A stretch of 64,000 bases of DNA from NCBI RefSeq assembly GCF_030540775.2, contig NZ_CP141266.1, positions 4,203,001 to 4,267,000 on the forward strand. Direction: 5' to 3'. The position numbers and the translations under genes are program-made. Source of the DNA: Flavivirga abyssicola. GTDB lineage: Bacteria > Bacteroidota > Bacteroidia > Flavobacteriales > Flavobacteriaceae. The notes beneath the pieces were generated by a model. It was not told the DNA's origin and did no database searches. It saw nothing but the letters and a program-made list of their open reading frames with translations. Shown one piece after another: positions 8,277-17,390 of this stretch (position 1 is its first letter; every line of letters begins with the position of its first letter).

Positions 8277-9179
8277 TTATAAAATATTTTTCGGGTTGTT
8301 TTGTTTTTGTATCAGAGATTTTAATTTATCTGAAACTGGAATATCAAATTTTCGCGCAAATAATTTATTTGATTTATTAATTTTTTCAAAATCAGTTATA
8401 TCTAACAAAGCAGGCGAAGGGCTGTCTTTACCAACTCTATCTGGATCCCAATCAATGTACCTTAAATTATCATTTACTACATTTTTTGAGAAATCAGAAT
8501 TCATTATTATGGTTTGAAAATACATTTCTTCAGAGCAAAAGGTATGCTTCATTCTATTAATTAAATAAGGCTTTTCTCTTGTATAGTCTATTACATATTG
8601 CAATGTATTCCTGGTTAAACTCCACCAGGTGAATCCACCATAAAGCTTCCCTATACGCCTCGAAATACGCCTTTTTAAATGTAGTTTTTTTTGAATTCTA
8701 ACTAATCTCCACAACCATTTTATATACTTTTTTGCATCAATTAAATCAAAAAAATTATAATATTCTAATCTATCTAATCCCCCATTTTGATTCTCCCAGG
8801 TTTTAGATGGTATTTCAAAAAATTCTAAATGATCATATAGTTTTGGAGCGTTTAAAAAATTTTTAAAATAAGAAAGGTCTTTAACAGGGAAATCCTGTCC
8901 GCTTATTAAATGAAAATATTTGTTTTCTTGATTTTTCAAAGCTTCTTTTGCTAATAGCAAATAGGACTTTAAATGATTTAAACCACCCCAGTTTATATTA
9001 TATTTTCTTGATAAAAATTTAATATTATCTATGTCTTTTATTTTGTCTATTATATGTTTTTCAACTTTTATTTTCTTATCTATATGTATAAATAATTCGA
9101 AATCGTTATCAAAAAATGTAACAATATCAATTAAATGATCAAAATTTTTATAAGCTGTAATTAGTATGGCTTGCTTCAT
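8277..9179 (-). CDS. GT14-type beta-1,6-N-acetylglucosaminyltransferase-like enzyme
   Basis: A 300-residue glycosyltransferase with the core-2/I-branching (Branch, GT14) pattern: MKQAILITAYKNFDHL at the N-terminus, LFIHIDKK, the NWGGLNHLKSYLLLAKEAL stretch, YFHLISGQDFPVK, a GGFTWWSLTRNTLQYV stretch and CSEEMYFQTII. In other members the late acidic residues act in catalysis. It has no membrane anchor and would act in the cytoplasm on a lipid-linked or nucleotide-activated acceptor. It ends a run of minus-strand glycosyltransferase genes. The donor sugar (GlcNAc or xylose are known in the family) cannot be read from sequence. Confidence 0.8.
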   Translation of the reverse strand: MKQAILITAYKNFDHLIDIVTFFDNDFELFIHIDKKIKVEKHIIDKIKDIDNIKFLSRKYNINWGGLNHLKSYLLLAKEALKNQENKYFHLISGQDFPVKDLSYFKNFLNAPKLYDHLEFFEIPSKTWENQNGGLDRLEYYNFFDLIDAKKYIKWLWRLVRIQKKLHLKRRISRRIGKLYGGFTWWSLTRNTLQYVIDYTREKPYLINRMKHTFCSEEMYFQTIIMNSDFSKNVVNDNLRYIDWDPDRVGKDSPSPALLDITDFEKINKSNKLFARKFDIPVSDKLKSLIQKQNNPKNIL

Positions 9180-9184
9180 TATTT

Positions 9185-10201
9185 TTATCTAACAAAAAGA
9201 TTTATTAATTTGATAGTTGTAAATAATATAAATTTATTGTTTACAACTTTAGCTAATATTTTATATTTTAAGCTACTGTATTCTTTTCCTATAAATTCAT
9301 TTATTGGATAGGCTCTAACACTTTCTAAAATCGAAATTTTTTCTTTAAAAGTTCTTAAAGAATACTGTGCTTTTATCATTTTTATTATTGTAAAAAAAGT
9401 AAAAGCGTCTCTCCTAAATCTAAAATTACTGCATATATCTTCTTTATACTGAATGGAACTCTTTTCTAAATCATTAATTAAATTACTAAAATCAATAATT
9501 AACGCGAAAAAATAAGTAACGATCCTTTTTTTATAGGCTAAATTATTTCCTCGCATTGTTGATTCTGGAGACTGAAAATATATATAAATAGTAATGGGAC
9601 AAAAAGCAACACGTTTTGCATTTAAAAATAAAGCTAAAGTAAAATCAACATCCCCGTCATAATCGCTTTGTTTAAAATTAATTTCTGCTGCTTCTAAAAA
9701 TCCTTTACGTATAAAATACCACCATATTTCGTAACGAATGCCTTTGTTTTCTTTAAGGAATTGATTCCCACTAACTATTGAAGAGTATTTCATTTCTCCT
9801 TGCGAGGTATCTAAATCATATAATGCCTCGTCGGATGTCTCCAAGGCATTAAATCCCATGAGATCTAAATTATGAGCTATTGCATAATCAAGCTGGGTTC
9901 CTAATGAATTATGTGTAACATAATCATCTGCATCAACAAAATATAGATAGTCTCCTTTAGCTAATTTTAAAAGTTTGTTCCTAGTAGCAATAACGCCTTG
10001 GTTTTCGTGTGAATGCAAAAAGATATTATAATGTTTCTTAGAATAGTCACCAACAATTTCACCGCTTTTATCTGTAGACCCGTCATTAAAGACAATGATT
10101 TCATAGTCTTGTTTTGATATATTTTGATTTAACAAACTATCAAGACACCTTCCAATATATAACTCTGCATTGTAGACTGGAATTAAAATACTAAGTTTCA
10201 T
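9185..10201 (-). CDS. GT2-family glycosyltransferase (paralogue 1)
   Basis: A 338-residue GT-A enzyme. The family start MKLSILIPVYNAELYIGRCL is followed by IIVFNDGSTDKS for nucleotide binding and YFVDADDYV as the metal-binding DxD. It would transfer a sugar from a nucleotide donor in the cytoplasm during assembly of a surface glycan. The C-terminal 120 residues contain YPINEFIGKEY, a motif shared with the two other GT2 proteins of this locus, which points to duplication from one ancestor. It is separated by 5 bp from the GT14 gene and 42 bp from the next GT2 gene. Confidence 0.85.
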   Translation of the reverse strand: MKLSILIPVYNAELYIGRCLDSLLNQNISKQDYEIIVFNDGSTDKSGEIVGDYSKKHYNIFLHSHENQGVIATRNKLLKLAKGDYLYFVDADDYVTHNSLGTQLDYAIAHNLDLMGFNALETSDEALYDLDTSQGEMKYSSIVSGNQFLKENKGIRYEIWWYFIRKGFLEAAEINFKQSDYDGDVDFTLALFLNAKRVAFCPITIYIYFQSPESTMRGNNLAYKKRIVTYFFALIIDFSNLINDLEKSSIQYKEDICSNFRFRRDAFTFFTIIKMIKAQYSLRTFKEKISILESVRAYPINEFIGKEYSSLKYKILAKVVNNKFILFTTIKLINLFVR

Positions 10202-10243
10202 ATTATTTAATTTTAATACTATCTAAAGCGTGTAACAAATTAT

Positions 10244-11278
10244 CTAAAGAAGTTTTATTAATCTTAGCTTATAAAGTAACCTAAGAGGGTATAGTAGAAT
10301 AAAGAAAAGGTATTTATTATTAAAAATGAATGCTGTTATTTTAAACTTTCTCTGAGAATATTGGTCTCCTATAAAATTATTTAACGGGTAAGCTTTTAGT
10401 TTATTAAATCCTTTCAATATGTCATTAGTTTTTTTAATTGAAATATCAGCTTTAATAATTTTATAAAACATAAAATAAATAATAACACTTCTCTTAAATT
10501 CTATATTCTTTATAATAGTTATTACATTGCTGTCATTTTCTTTTGAGATTTCTGATATAAGTACATTCAAACTATAAACTAAACTAGTATAATCTTCAAT
10601 TATTTTTTTTAAATGCTCTTGGGTGTCTTTATTTGTTATAGAAGTATGATTTTCAACATACCTGTGAGCATCTATTGGTAAAAAAGCAGCTCTTTTTGAT
10701 CGCAAAAAAATATTAAAAGTAAATACTACATCTTCAAAAAACTTACCTTCTACAAACTTAAAACCTGTACTTAATAAAAAATCTTTCTTTATTATATACC
10801 AACAAGCTCCTAAATCGTGGTGTTTATTCTTAACCAAGAAATCTGTTCCTTTTAATACGTTTATATCTTCTCTTAATTCTTTTGTTTTTGAAGTAAATAA
10901 ATCCAATTTATGCGTAGGTAGCGATGAAAAACCTAATAAATCCAATTCAAATTTAACTTGATAGTTTAAAATAATATCTAGCATATTAAAAGCCAAATAA
11001 TCATCGGCATCAATAAAATATAGATACTCCCCTTTTGCTAAAGTTATTCCAATATTTCTTGTTGCCCCTAATCCATGATTAACCTGACTATAAACATTAA
11101 TATTATGATACTGTTTTTTAAACGTTTCAACAATATTTAATCCATTATCTGTAGACCCATCATTAATTAATATAATTTCATAATTATCAGTATCCAGGTT
11201 TTGATTTACCAAACTATTCAAGCATCGTTCAATACATGCTTCTGCATTATAAAAAGGTACAATAATACTTAATAGCAT
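10244..11278 (-). CDS. GT2-family glycosyltransferase (paralogue 2)
   Basis: A 344-residue GT-A enzyme with MLLSIIVPFYNAEACIERCL, ILINDGSTDNG and YFIDADDYL. The C-terminus carries YPLNNFIGDQY and then a hydrophobic, basic tail (YLFFILLYPLRLLYKLRL), suggesting peripheral attachment to the inner membrane. It is paralogous to the genes at 9185 and 14539. It is the first gene of the three-gene block 8277-11278; the 180 bp upstream separate it from a divergent membrane-protein gene and must hold its promoter, which I could not place. Confidence 0.85.
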   Translation of the reverse strand: MLLSIIVPFYNAEACIERCLNSLVNQNLDTDNYEIILINDGSTDNGLNIVETFKKQYHNINVYSQVNHGLGATRNIGITLAKGEYLYFIDADDYLAFNMLDIILNYQVKFELDLLGFSSLPTHKLDLFTSKTKELREDINVLKGTDFLVKNKHHDLGACWYIIKKDFLLSTGFKFVEGKFFEDVVFTFNIFLRSKRAAFLPIDAHRYVENHTSITNKDTQEHLKKIIEDYTSLVYSLNVLISEISKENDSNVITIIKNIEFKRSVIIYFMFYKIIKADISIKKTNDILKGFNKLKAYPLNNFIGDQYSQRKFKITAFIFNNKYLFFILLYPLRLLYKLRLIKLL

Positions 11279-11460
11279 ATTATGTTAATTAGTTTTACTA
11301 AGCTAATACTATCACTAAATAATCTAGAACTTTTCAGATTAAAAGTGATTATTTGCGTTATAGCTTACTTATTAAATTATTGATTAAAAAAACATTAACT
11401 TGATAAAGGTTTTTATTTTTATTAAAAACACAGTAATTAATTTCATACAAAAATATTTAT

Positions 11461-12168
11461 ATGCTGAACATTTATAAATCCGTTGTGTCATACAATATTT
11501 CAAAAAAAGTACTTCAAATTATAATTATTACTCCAATAATTATGACTATTCTAATGGGGCTTTTATTTATTATTCCAGCTACCTCTGATTTTGGTTTTTG
11601 GCTACTTGAAGAAAATTCCCCGGTTGAGTTATTAACTTTTTTCCTTTTTTTAATAGGGGGCATTTATGGTATTCGTTTTGTTTTTAAGCATAAAAGAGAT
11701 TTAGAAATTTATGTATGTATATTTTATACTTTATTTTCTATTTGTCTAATACTAATTGCCATGGAAGAGATTGCATGGGGACAGTGGTTCTTTCACTTTG
11801 AAACTCCCGAAAAATGGTCTAAAATAAACATGCAAGGTGAAACCACGCTTCATAATTTAAAAGGAATGCAAGGGCATTCAGAAGTTCTACGAATCATTTT
11901 CGGATTAGGAGGTGGTTTTGGAATATTGTTAAGCTATTTTTCTAAATTTAATAAGATAAGCGTCCCTCCTTTTCTTTTTACTTGGTTTTTAATTATTTTT
12001 TGTCATGGAGTCATTGATTTTATACAAGACATTATTGTAATTAGTTCTAAATACGATTTTGCAATTGTAAAAACTTCAGAGTTTATTGAACTTTTAATCG
12101 CTGGTAGTTCATTTCTATACTTATGGTTCAATTTTAAAAAGTTAAGAATTGAAATTTTTCAAAACTGA
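11461..12168 (+). CDS. Multi-pass membrane protein with EEIAWGQ motif, function unknown
   Basis: A 235-residue protein with about six hydrophobic spans. Between spans 3 and 4 it carries MEEIAWGQWFF, then TLHNLKG; I recognise an EEI-W-G-Q signature from uncharacterised bacterial integral membrane proteins but cannot attach a function. It is the only plus-strand gene inside the glycan locus and splits it into two minus-strand blocks. Glutamates and histidines near the membrane surface might form a metal or active site, which is speculation. Its base composition is as AT-rich as its neighbours. Confidence 0.55.
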   Translation: MLNIYKSVVSYNISKKVLQIIIITPIIMTILMGLLFIIPATSDFGFWLLEENSPVELLTFFLFLIGGIYGIRFVFKHKRDLEIYVCIFYTLFSICLILIAMEEIAWGQWFFHFETPEKWSKINMQGETTLHNLKGMQGHSEVLRIIFGLGGGFGILLSYFSKFNKISVPPFLFTWFLIIFCHGVIDFIQDIIVISSKYDFAIVKTSEFIELLIAGSSFLYLWFNFKKLRIEIFQN

Positions 12169-12223
12169 TTTTGTTTAAAATCCAAAATACATCTAAATAA
12201 ATAAACTAATTACATTAATACTT

Positions 12224-12886
12224 TTATTTAATTATCACTTCTTTATTTAAATAAAAAACATAGCATAAAATTAGACTCATCACAAACATTTCACCGCCAT
12301 CTTCTACAAGCGTAAACCTATTACTGTGATAAGGTATTGCTATATGAAGAAGATCAATAAATATCCCAAAAAAGACTAGTAACAGAACTAAAACAAAAAC
12401 ATTCTTTGTTATTTTTTTCCCTTCTAAATCTATTTTTAAATATGAAAATATAAACAATATTAAAAACACAAATCCAACAGAAAAGGAAACCAAAATTTCA
12501 CCAAAATCTTGGGGACGTAAATTAAATCTCGGTTGTATTTCGAAATAATCTTTTAAATATTTGCCATAATTTTCGTGAAAGGCCAAAGAATCATCCAATA
12601 ACAGATAAAAAAAGAATAATGCCCAAACAAGATATATCAAGTACTTTTTCTTTTGTGCTATGAAAAGAAAAAGTATAAATATCCAAAATTCTTTCATGTA
12701 TTGGTAAAATTCAGAATATCCTAGGTCAAGCTCTAGAGAACAGTAAGGGTTCCCATCTATCATATTATGCACATATAAGGTGTGTAATATTAAAAACATA
12801 AAATCCGTAATAACTAATAAAACCAAAAATGATTTATTAGCTATTATGGATTTATATATATCTGCAAAAACCTCTTTTAAGTTCAT
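12224..12886 (-). CDS. Multi-pass membrane protein, function unknown
   Basis: A 220-residue protein with about six hydrophobic segments. The polar stretch LDDSLAFHENYGKYL lies between spans 3 and 4, in the same relative place as EEIAWGQ in the neighbour at 11461, so the two may be distant relatives facing each other. Its gene is 9 bp from the HAD gene and in line with the ATP-grasp gene, so it probably belongs to that operon. No transporter or flippase signature was recognised. Confidence 0.5.
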   Translation of the reverse strand: MNLKEVFADIYKSIIANKSFLVLLVITDFMFLILHTLYVHNMIDGNPYCSLELDLGYSEFYQYMKEFWIFILFLFIAQKKKYLIYLVWALFFFYLLLDDSLAFHENYGKYLKDYFEIQPRFNLRPQDFGEILVSFSVGFVFLILFIFSYLKIDLEGKKITKNVFVLVLLLVFFGIFIDLLHIAIPYHSNRFTLVEDGGEMFVMSLILCYVFYLNKEVIIK

Positions 12887-12895
12887 TTTTATTTG

Positions 12896-13567
12896 TTATC
12901 TAATTATCGTTTCGATTTGACTAAAATTGGCAACAGTATATTTTGCCAAATACTCTTTTGCTAATAAAGCTTTATTCTGCTCATGTATGTTTAAACCATT
13001 ATCAGCTAAACAAATTGTAATCCAATTGAGCTTGTTTGGTGTGATAAAATCTTTTTTAAGGTTGTCTCCAATGTAAAAATACTGAGCTATACCAAATACA
13101 TTTTCAAAATGTTTATAATTATTAATATTAGGTTTTTCACTACCAAATTCTTCAGATATTATAATCTCTGAGAACCAAGTATTTAACTGTAAAGCTTTGA
13201 TTTTGTTTCTTTGCTGTACACTTCTACCATCAGTCAATAAACCCATATTTACATTTTCATGTTTTAATTTATCAAGAACATCTCGACGGTCTTTAGACAA
13301 TTCCAATTTGGGTTGATGATTTCTATAAACACGCAATAAATCCTGTATACTATAACAAGTACAATATTTTTTAATAACGACTTCAAACACATTTTCATTT
13401 TTATAATAATATGCCAGCATATCATTATATATGGATTCAGCATCTGTATTTACATCATTAGCAATTTTTGTTGATATGTCTTTATAAGCAGATTTTAAAA
13501 AATCAATTTCATTGTAGAGTGTATCATCTAAATCAAAAATCACAGTTTTATTAGTCTTTGTAGTCAT
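12896..13567 (-). CDS. HAD-superfamily hydrolase
   Basis: A 223-residue phosphatase-like protein with all four HAD motifs: VIFDLDDTLYNE (nucleophile and acid Asp), LLTDGR (motif II), EKPN (motif III Lys) and YIGDNLKKDF (motif IV). The cap is of the helical C1 type. Its start overlaps the end of the ATP-grasp gene by 17 bp, so the two are probably translationally coupled and work on one metabolite, such as a phosphorylated sugar or amino-acid decoration of the glycan. The substrate cannot be read from the sequence. Confidence 0.75.
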   Translation of the reverse strand: MTTKTNKTVIFDLDDTLYNEIDFLKSAYKDISTKIANDVNTDAESIYNDMLAYYYKNENVFEVVIKKYCTCYSIQDLLRVYRNHQPKLELSKDRRDVLDKLKHENVNMGLLTDGRSVQQRNKIKALQLNTWFSEIIISEEFGSEKPNINNYKHFENVFGIAQYFYIGDNLKKDFITPNKLNWITICLADNGLNIHEQNKALLAKEYLAKYTVANFSQIETIIR

Positions 13568-14519
13568 TTACTAAAATTTCATCATCATACCTTAACATTA
13601 ACAAATCAGCTTTCCAATCATCATAATAGTCTAAATTCTTATTTAAAATATATTCCCAAATAATCCATTTAGGATAATTCCCACCTGCCAAATACGAAAG
13701 CGGAAAGCCTCCACCAAATCTAGGGTTAATTTCAATTCCTTTTATCTCTTTATTAACCTTATGCATAAAGACCTGAACCGTTATACAACCTCTCGCTCCT
13801 TTTAAAGATGAAAAAATTTTCTCTAAATATCTTTTAACTTCATTTTTTTTGGTAATCCCTTTACTAACTTCGCCTGCCCTTATTTCTACACGTTTACGAG
13901 GTATAACACACTTTAAATCACTTGCTTTACTATAATATAAATCGCATGTATATTCATCGTAAAGATCATGGTCTAAATATTCAAAAAAGTAGAGTGAACG
14001 ACTCTCCAACATGTATTTAGAGATCTGGTTTTTACTTTTAATGATGTAATTTTCCGAACTATTACTCCCATTTTTTGGTTTTATAAACAGGGGTAGTTTG
14101 TACTTGTTTTTTGAGTATATTTTTGAAGTACTAACACCTATTTTTTCAAATAATTTGTGGGTTTTCAGTTTGTTTCTACTTTTTTTAATCAATGCCTTAT
14201 CGGACAATACAATTTTTATATTAGCTTCTAAGAATTTTTCATAATTTTCAGAGAGTATTGGTAACTCTGTATCAAGCGTAGGAATGATTACTTCAACCTT
14301 GTTTTCTATGCAAATTTTATAAAGAACATCAATATAACGATTGCTATCAATTTTACAAATTTCAAATGCTTTATGAGCCACTTGTGCAGCAGCAGATAGT
14401 TCTGGAAGCGCATCAGTAACAAAAACTTGCCCCTGTTCATCTATTAGCTTTAATTCTTTAATAAAAGCTTTAACCAATGAAACTCTTCTACCAGCAGATG
14501 TAATTAAGATATTGCTCAT
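13551..14519 (-). CDS. ATP-grasp ligase of a glycan locus (CarB-like)
   Basis: A 322-residue protein starting MSNILITSAGRRVSLVKAF, the Rossmann-like preATP-grasp domain, followed by an ATP-grasp domain with LPLFIKPKNGSNS as the phosphate loop and KGIEINPRFGGGFPLSYLAG as the metal and phosphate-binding end. Such proteins are common in capsule and O-antigen loci and are thought to link an amino acid or other carboxylate to an amine through an acyl phosphate. Here it overlaps the HAD gene and follows a GT2 gene by 19 bp. Exact reaction unknown. Confidence 0.75.
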   Translation of the reverse strand: MSNILITSAGRRVSLVKAFIKELKLIDEQGQVFVTDALPELSAAAQVAHKAFEICKIDSNRYIDVLYKICIENKVEVIIPTLDTELPILSENYEKFLEANIKIVLSDKALIKKSRNKLKTHKLFEKIGVSTSKIYSKNKYKLPLFIKPKNGSNSSENYIIKSKNQISKYMLESRSLYFFEYLDHDLYDEYTCDLYYSKASDLKCVIPRKRVEIRAGEVSKGITKKNEVKRYLEKIFSSLKGARGCITVQVFMHKVNKEIKGIEINPRFGGGFPLSYLAGGNYPKWIIWEYILNKNLDYYDDWKADLLMLRYDDEILVNDYKD

Positions 14520-14538
14520 AAATAATTTTGATTCCTTG

Positions 14539-15558
14539 TTAATTTTTCATCCTTAAAAAAGGGTTCAGTATTAAAAACAGAACATAATAAAGGTATTTAA
14601 TGTTAAATAATCTTGTTATGAGTACATAAGTAAAACCTTTATAATCATTCCCTAAAAATTTGTTTAATGGATAAACTTTAATTTCTGTCATACTATTCAT
14701 AATAGCCTTAACTTCCTTAAATCTTATTTCAGATTTTAAAATTCTTATCATCATAAAAAATACAAATGACTGTTGGCGAGCTTTTAACCTACTTAAACAT
14801 TTCAAATTACTGCTTTCCGAATTGCTTATTTCTTCAATTAATTCATTAAACTCTTTTGCTGCATTACCGTTATCGTAAATAACCTTTATATAATGTTTAG
14901 GTTCTTTACTTGTCATTGCAGACCCCTCTACCTTTACATGTCTATGAGCATCTATAGACAAATGCGCCATTTTTTTGGCTTTTATAAATAAAGTAGTGGT
15001 GAAAATAGCATCTTCCATCCATCTACCTTCGATAAATTTCAGCCGAAAATCTTTAATAAATGATCTTTTAGTGACATACCACCAAACTTCATTTTTATAA
15101 CCAATAGTTCCTATATAATCAATCCCAGTCATTTTATCAATGGTGAATTTTTGATTAGTATTTGAACTTGAATCATAAAGAGCTGTATTGGTTGTTCCTA
15201 TTGATGAAAATGTTAAAACTTGCAAATCATGGTCGTCAATGTAATCCAAAATTGGCTTTAAAACATTAGAAGCTAGATAATCATCTGGATCAATAAAATA
15301 AATATATCTTCCTTTTGCCAAATCGATTCCTTTATTTCTGGCACTTCCTACACCTGCATTTTCTTGACTATGCACATGAATATTTGAATAACCCGATTCA
15401 AACTTTCTAACAATGGAAACACTATTATCTGTAGATCCATCATCAATTATAAGGATCTCATAATCAATAGGATCCAGGTTTTGATCCAAGAGGCTATTAA
15501 TACAAGATGCAACATATTTTTCTACATTATATAATGGTATAATTATACTTAGCCTCAA
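14539..15558 (-). CDS. GT2-family glycosyltransferase (paralogue 3)
   Basis: A 339-residue GT-A enzyme, first gene of the block 12224-15558. MRLSIIIPLYNVEKYVASC and ILIIDDGSTDNS are standard. The DxD region reads YFIDPDDYL, with proline in place of the alanine seen in the two sister genes. The C-terminus carries YPLNKFLGNDY and a hydrophobic tail. A 15-bp palindrome lies 26 bp upstream of the start codon and may control the block. Confidence 0.85.
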   Translation of the reverse strand: MRLSIIIPLYNVEKYVASCINSLLDQNLDPIDYEILIIDDGSTDNSVSIVRKFESGYSNIHVHSQENAGVGSARNKGIDLAKGRYIYFIDPDDYLASNVLKPILDYIDDHDLQVLTFSSIGTTNTALYDSSSNTNQKFTIDKMTGIDYIGTIGYKNEVWWYVTKRSFIKDFRLKFIEGRWMEDAIFTTTLFIKAKKMAHLSIDAHRHVKVEGSAMTSKEPKHYIKVIYDNGNAAKEFNELIEEISNSESSNLKCLSRLKARQQSFVFFMMIRILKSEIRFKEVKAIMNSMTEIKVYPLNKFLGNDYKGFTYVLITRLFNIKYLYYVLFLILNPFLRMKN

Positions 15559-15584
15559 ATGATCAAAAATTTGTTAAACAAAAA

Positions 15585-15599
15585 ATGTGGTTACCACAT
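15585..15599 (-). promoter_or_regulatory. Palindrome upstream of the glycan block
   Basis: ATGTGGT-T-ACCACAT: 7-bp perfect arms around a single base, 26 bp before the first GT2 start codon. Size and position fit an operator for a dimeric repressor. No regulator gene is adjacent. Confidence 0.35.
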
Positions 15600-15791
15600 A
15601 AGGAACGCATAGCTTTTCATGTCCTAAAACTTGTATTTGCTGTGAGATGAGAGATTTAGAATGAAAGAATGGTTGGTTTTCTTCAATATAACTAAATATA
15701 AGATATAAATATGCTATTTATGAATAAATCCGATAAAAAGTAGAATTTTCCTATAAAACAAAATTATATTTTAATATAGACTAATTAGTTC

Positions 15792-15799
15792 TATTTTTG
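15792..15799 (+). promoter_or_regulatory. -7 box for prfB
   Basis: TATTTTTG matches TAnnTTTG and lies 18 bp upstream of the prfB ATG. No TTG was found at the expected -33 position. Confidence 0.45.
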
Positions 15800-15817
15800 T
15801 TCAAAATAAAATAACTT

Positions 15818-16928
15818 ATGATTACTTCAGATCAGATTAAAGATCTTAATACCCGCCTTGACAAACTAAGGCACTATCTTTGACGTAGATGTTAAACTTA
15901 TAGAAATACAAAACGAAGAAGAACAAACGTTCGATCCCAATTTTTGGAATGACCCTAAAGCTGCAGAGGCGATTATGAAATCTTTGCGAGTTAAGAAAAA
16001 ATGGGTTGAAGATTATAATAAACTAAAGACCCAAATTGAAGATTTAGAAGTCCTTTACGAGTTTTATAAAGAAGGTGAATCTACCGCAGAAGATGTTGAG
16101 GGATTATATAATGAAACATCCGTTTTTCTAGAAAACATAGAGTTTAAAAACATGCTTTCTGAAGAAGGCGATAGCTTAAGTGCCGTATTGCAAATCACAG
16201 CAGGAGCCGGTGGTACAGAAAGCTGTGATTGGGCTAGTATGCTCATGCGTATGTACTTAATGTATGCAGAAAAAAGTGGATTTAAAGTAAAAGAGCTTAA
16301 CTTTCAAGAAGGAGACGTTGCAGGTATTAAAACGGTGACTTTAGAAATTGAGGGCGACTTTTCTTTTGGCTGGTTAAAAGGTGAAAATGGAGTGCATCGT
16401 TTAGTGAGAATTTCTCCTTTTGATAGTAATGCCAAACGACATACAAGTTTTGCTTCTGTTTATGTTTACCCTTTAGTTGATGATACTATTGAAATTGAAA
16501 TTAACCCAGCAGATATTGAAATTACAACAGCTAGGTCTAGTGGTGCTGGTGGACAAAATGTAAATAAAGTTGAAACCAAAGTACAACTAACCCATAAACC
16601 AACAGGTATTCAAATCTCATGTTCAGAGACGAGATCACAGCATGATAACAGAGCACGTGCTATGCAAATGTTGAAATCGCAGTTATATGAAATCGAACTC
16701 CAAAAGCAACTGGCTCAGCGTGATGATATTGAAGCTGGTAAAATGAAAATTGAATGGGGAAGTCAAATTCGTAATTATGTAATGCATCCATATAAATTGG
16801 TTAAAGATGTTAGAACAGCCCATGAAACAGGCAATGTCGATGCCGTTATGGATGGAAATATAGACGCGTTTTTGAAATCTTATTTAATGATGATGGGACA
16901 AAAAGTGGAAGACGATAATCAATTATAA
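15818..16928 (+). CDS. prfB: Peptide chain release factor 2, with programmed +1 frameshift
   Basis: RF2 releases the chain at UGA and UAA. The gene starts at ATG 15818 ([21 protein letters not shown]), meets an in-frame TGA at 15881-15883, and continues in the +1 frame from GAC at 15882 ([15 protein letters not shown]) to the stop at 16926-16928. The joined protein is 369 residues, the normal RF2 length. The stop-codon-recognition tripeptide SPF is at about 199-201 and the peptidyl-hydrolysis GGQ at about 244-246. Low RF2 activity slows termination at the TGA and favours the shift, giving autoregulation as in E. coli. It leads a likely operon with the three genes that follow (gap 40 bp). An annotation starting at ATG 15975 would lose the first 52 residues. 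Confidence 0.97.
15867..15884 (+). promoter_or_regulatory. prfB recoding site
   Basis: TAAGG-CACTAT-CTT-TGA-C: the slippery CTT codon followed by the TGAC context universal to this switch. The upstream Shine-Dalgarno-like element is reduced to TAAGG and lies six bases before CTT. In E. coli it is AGGGGG, three bases before. Confidence 0.93.
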
Positions 16929-16968
16929 AACATCCATAGGAAACAATTATATCTAATTTAAGAAAATT

Positions 16969-17370
16969 ATGAGAGTCACAATATTTTTCATTTTTTTAGC
17001 GACTTATACTATAAGCTATGGGCAGAAAAACGATAAAATTTCTACCATAGATTTTGTTCAAATCTTAAATGATAACAAAGAAGAAGCGGTATACTACTAT
17101 CAAAATAATTGGAAAGTACTTAGAAACATGGCAATTGATAAAAAGTATATTCATTCATTTCAAATATTAGAAACGCAAGCAAATGAAGATGCTCCGTTTC
17201 ATTTAATGCTTATTACGACTTACCTCAATGAAGCACAATATAAACTTAGAGAAGATCATTTTTCTGAATTGATAAAAGAAAAAGGTGAGTTAAAGTTATT
17301 AAATGATAAAAAACCGGGAGCGTTTAGAAAAACACTGTTTAGTAAAGAAAGAACGCTTCATTGGAAATAA
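16969..17370 (+). CDS. Small exported protein of unknown function
   Basis: A 133-residue protein with a signal peptide (MRVTIFFIFLATYTISYGQ, cleavage probably after the glycine at 18), then a soluble domain rich in helix-forming residues with no cysteine. It has no lipobox. It lies 40 bp after prfB and 20 bp before the HAD gene on the same strand. I do not recognise the family. Confidence 0.6.
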   Translation: MRVTIFFIFLATYTISYGQKNDKISTIDFVQILNDNKEEAVYYYQNNWKVLRNMAIDKKYIHSFQILETQANEDAPFHLMLITTYLNEAQYKLREDHFSELIKEKGELKLLNDKKPGAFRKTLFSKERTLHWK

Positions 17371-17390
17371 TAAAACCGTAGAAACAATAC

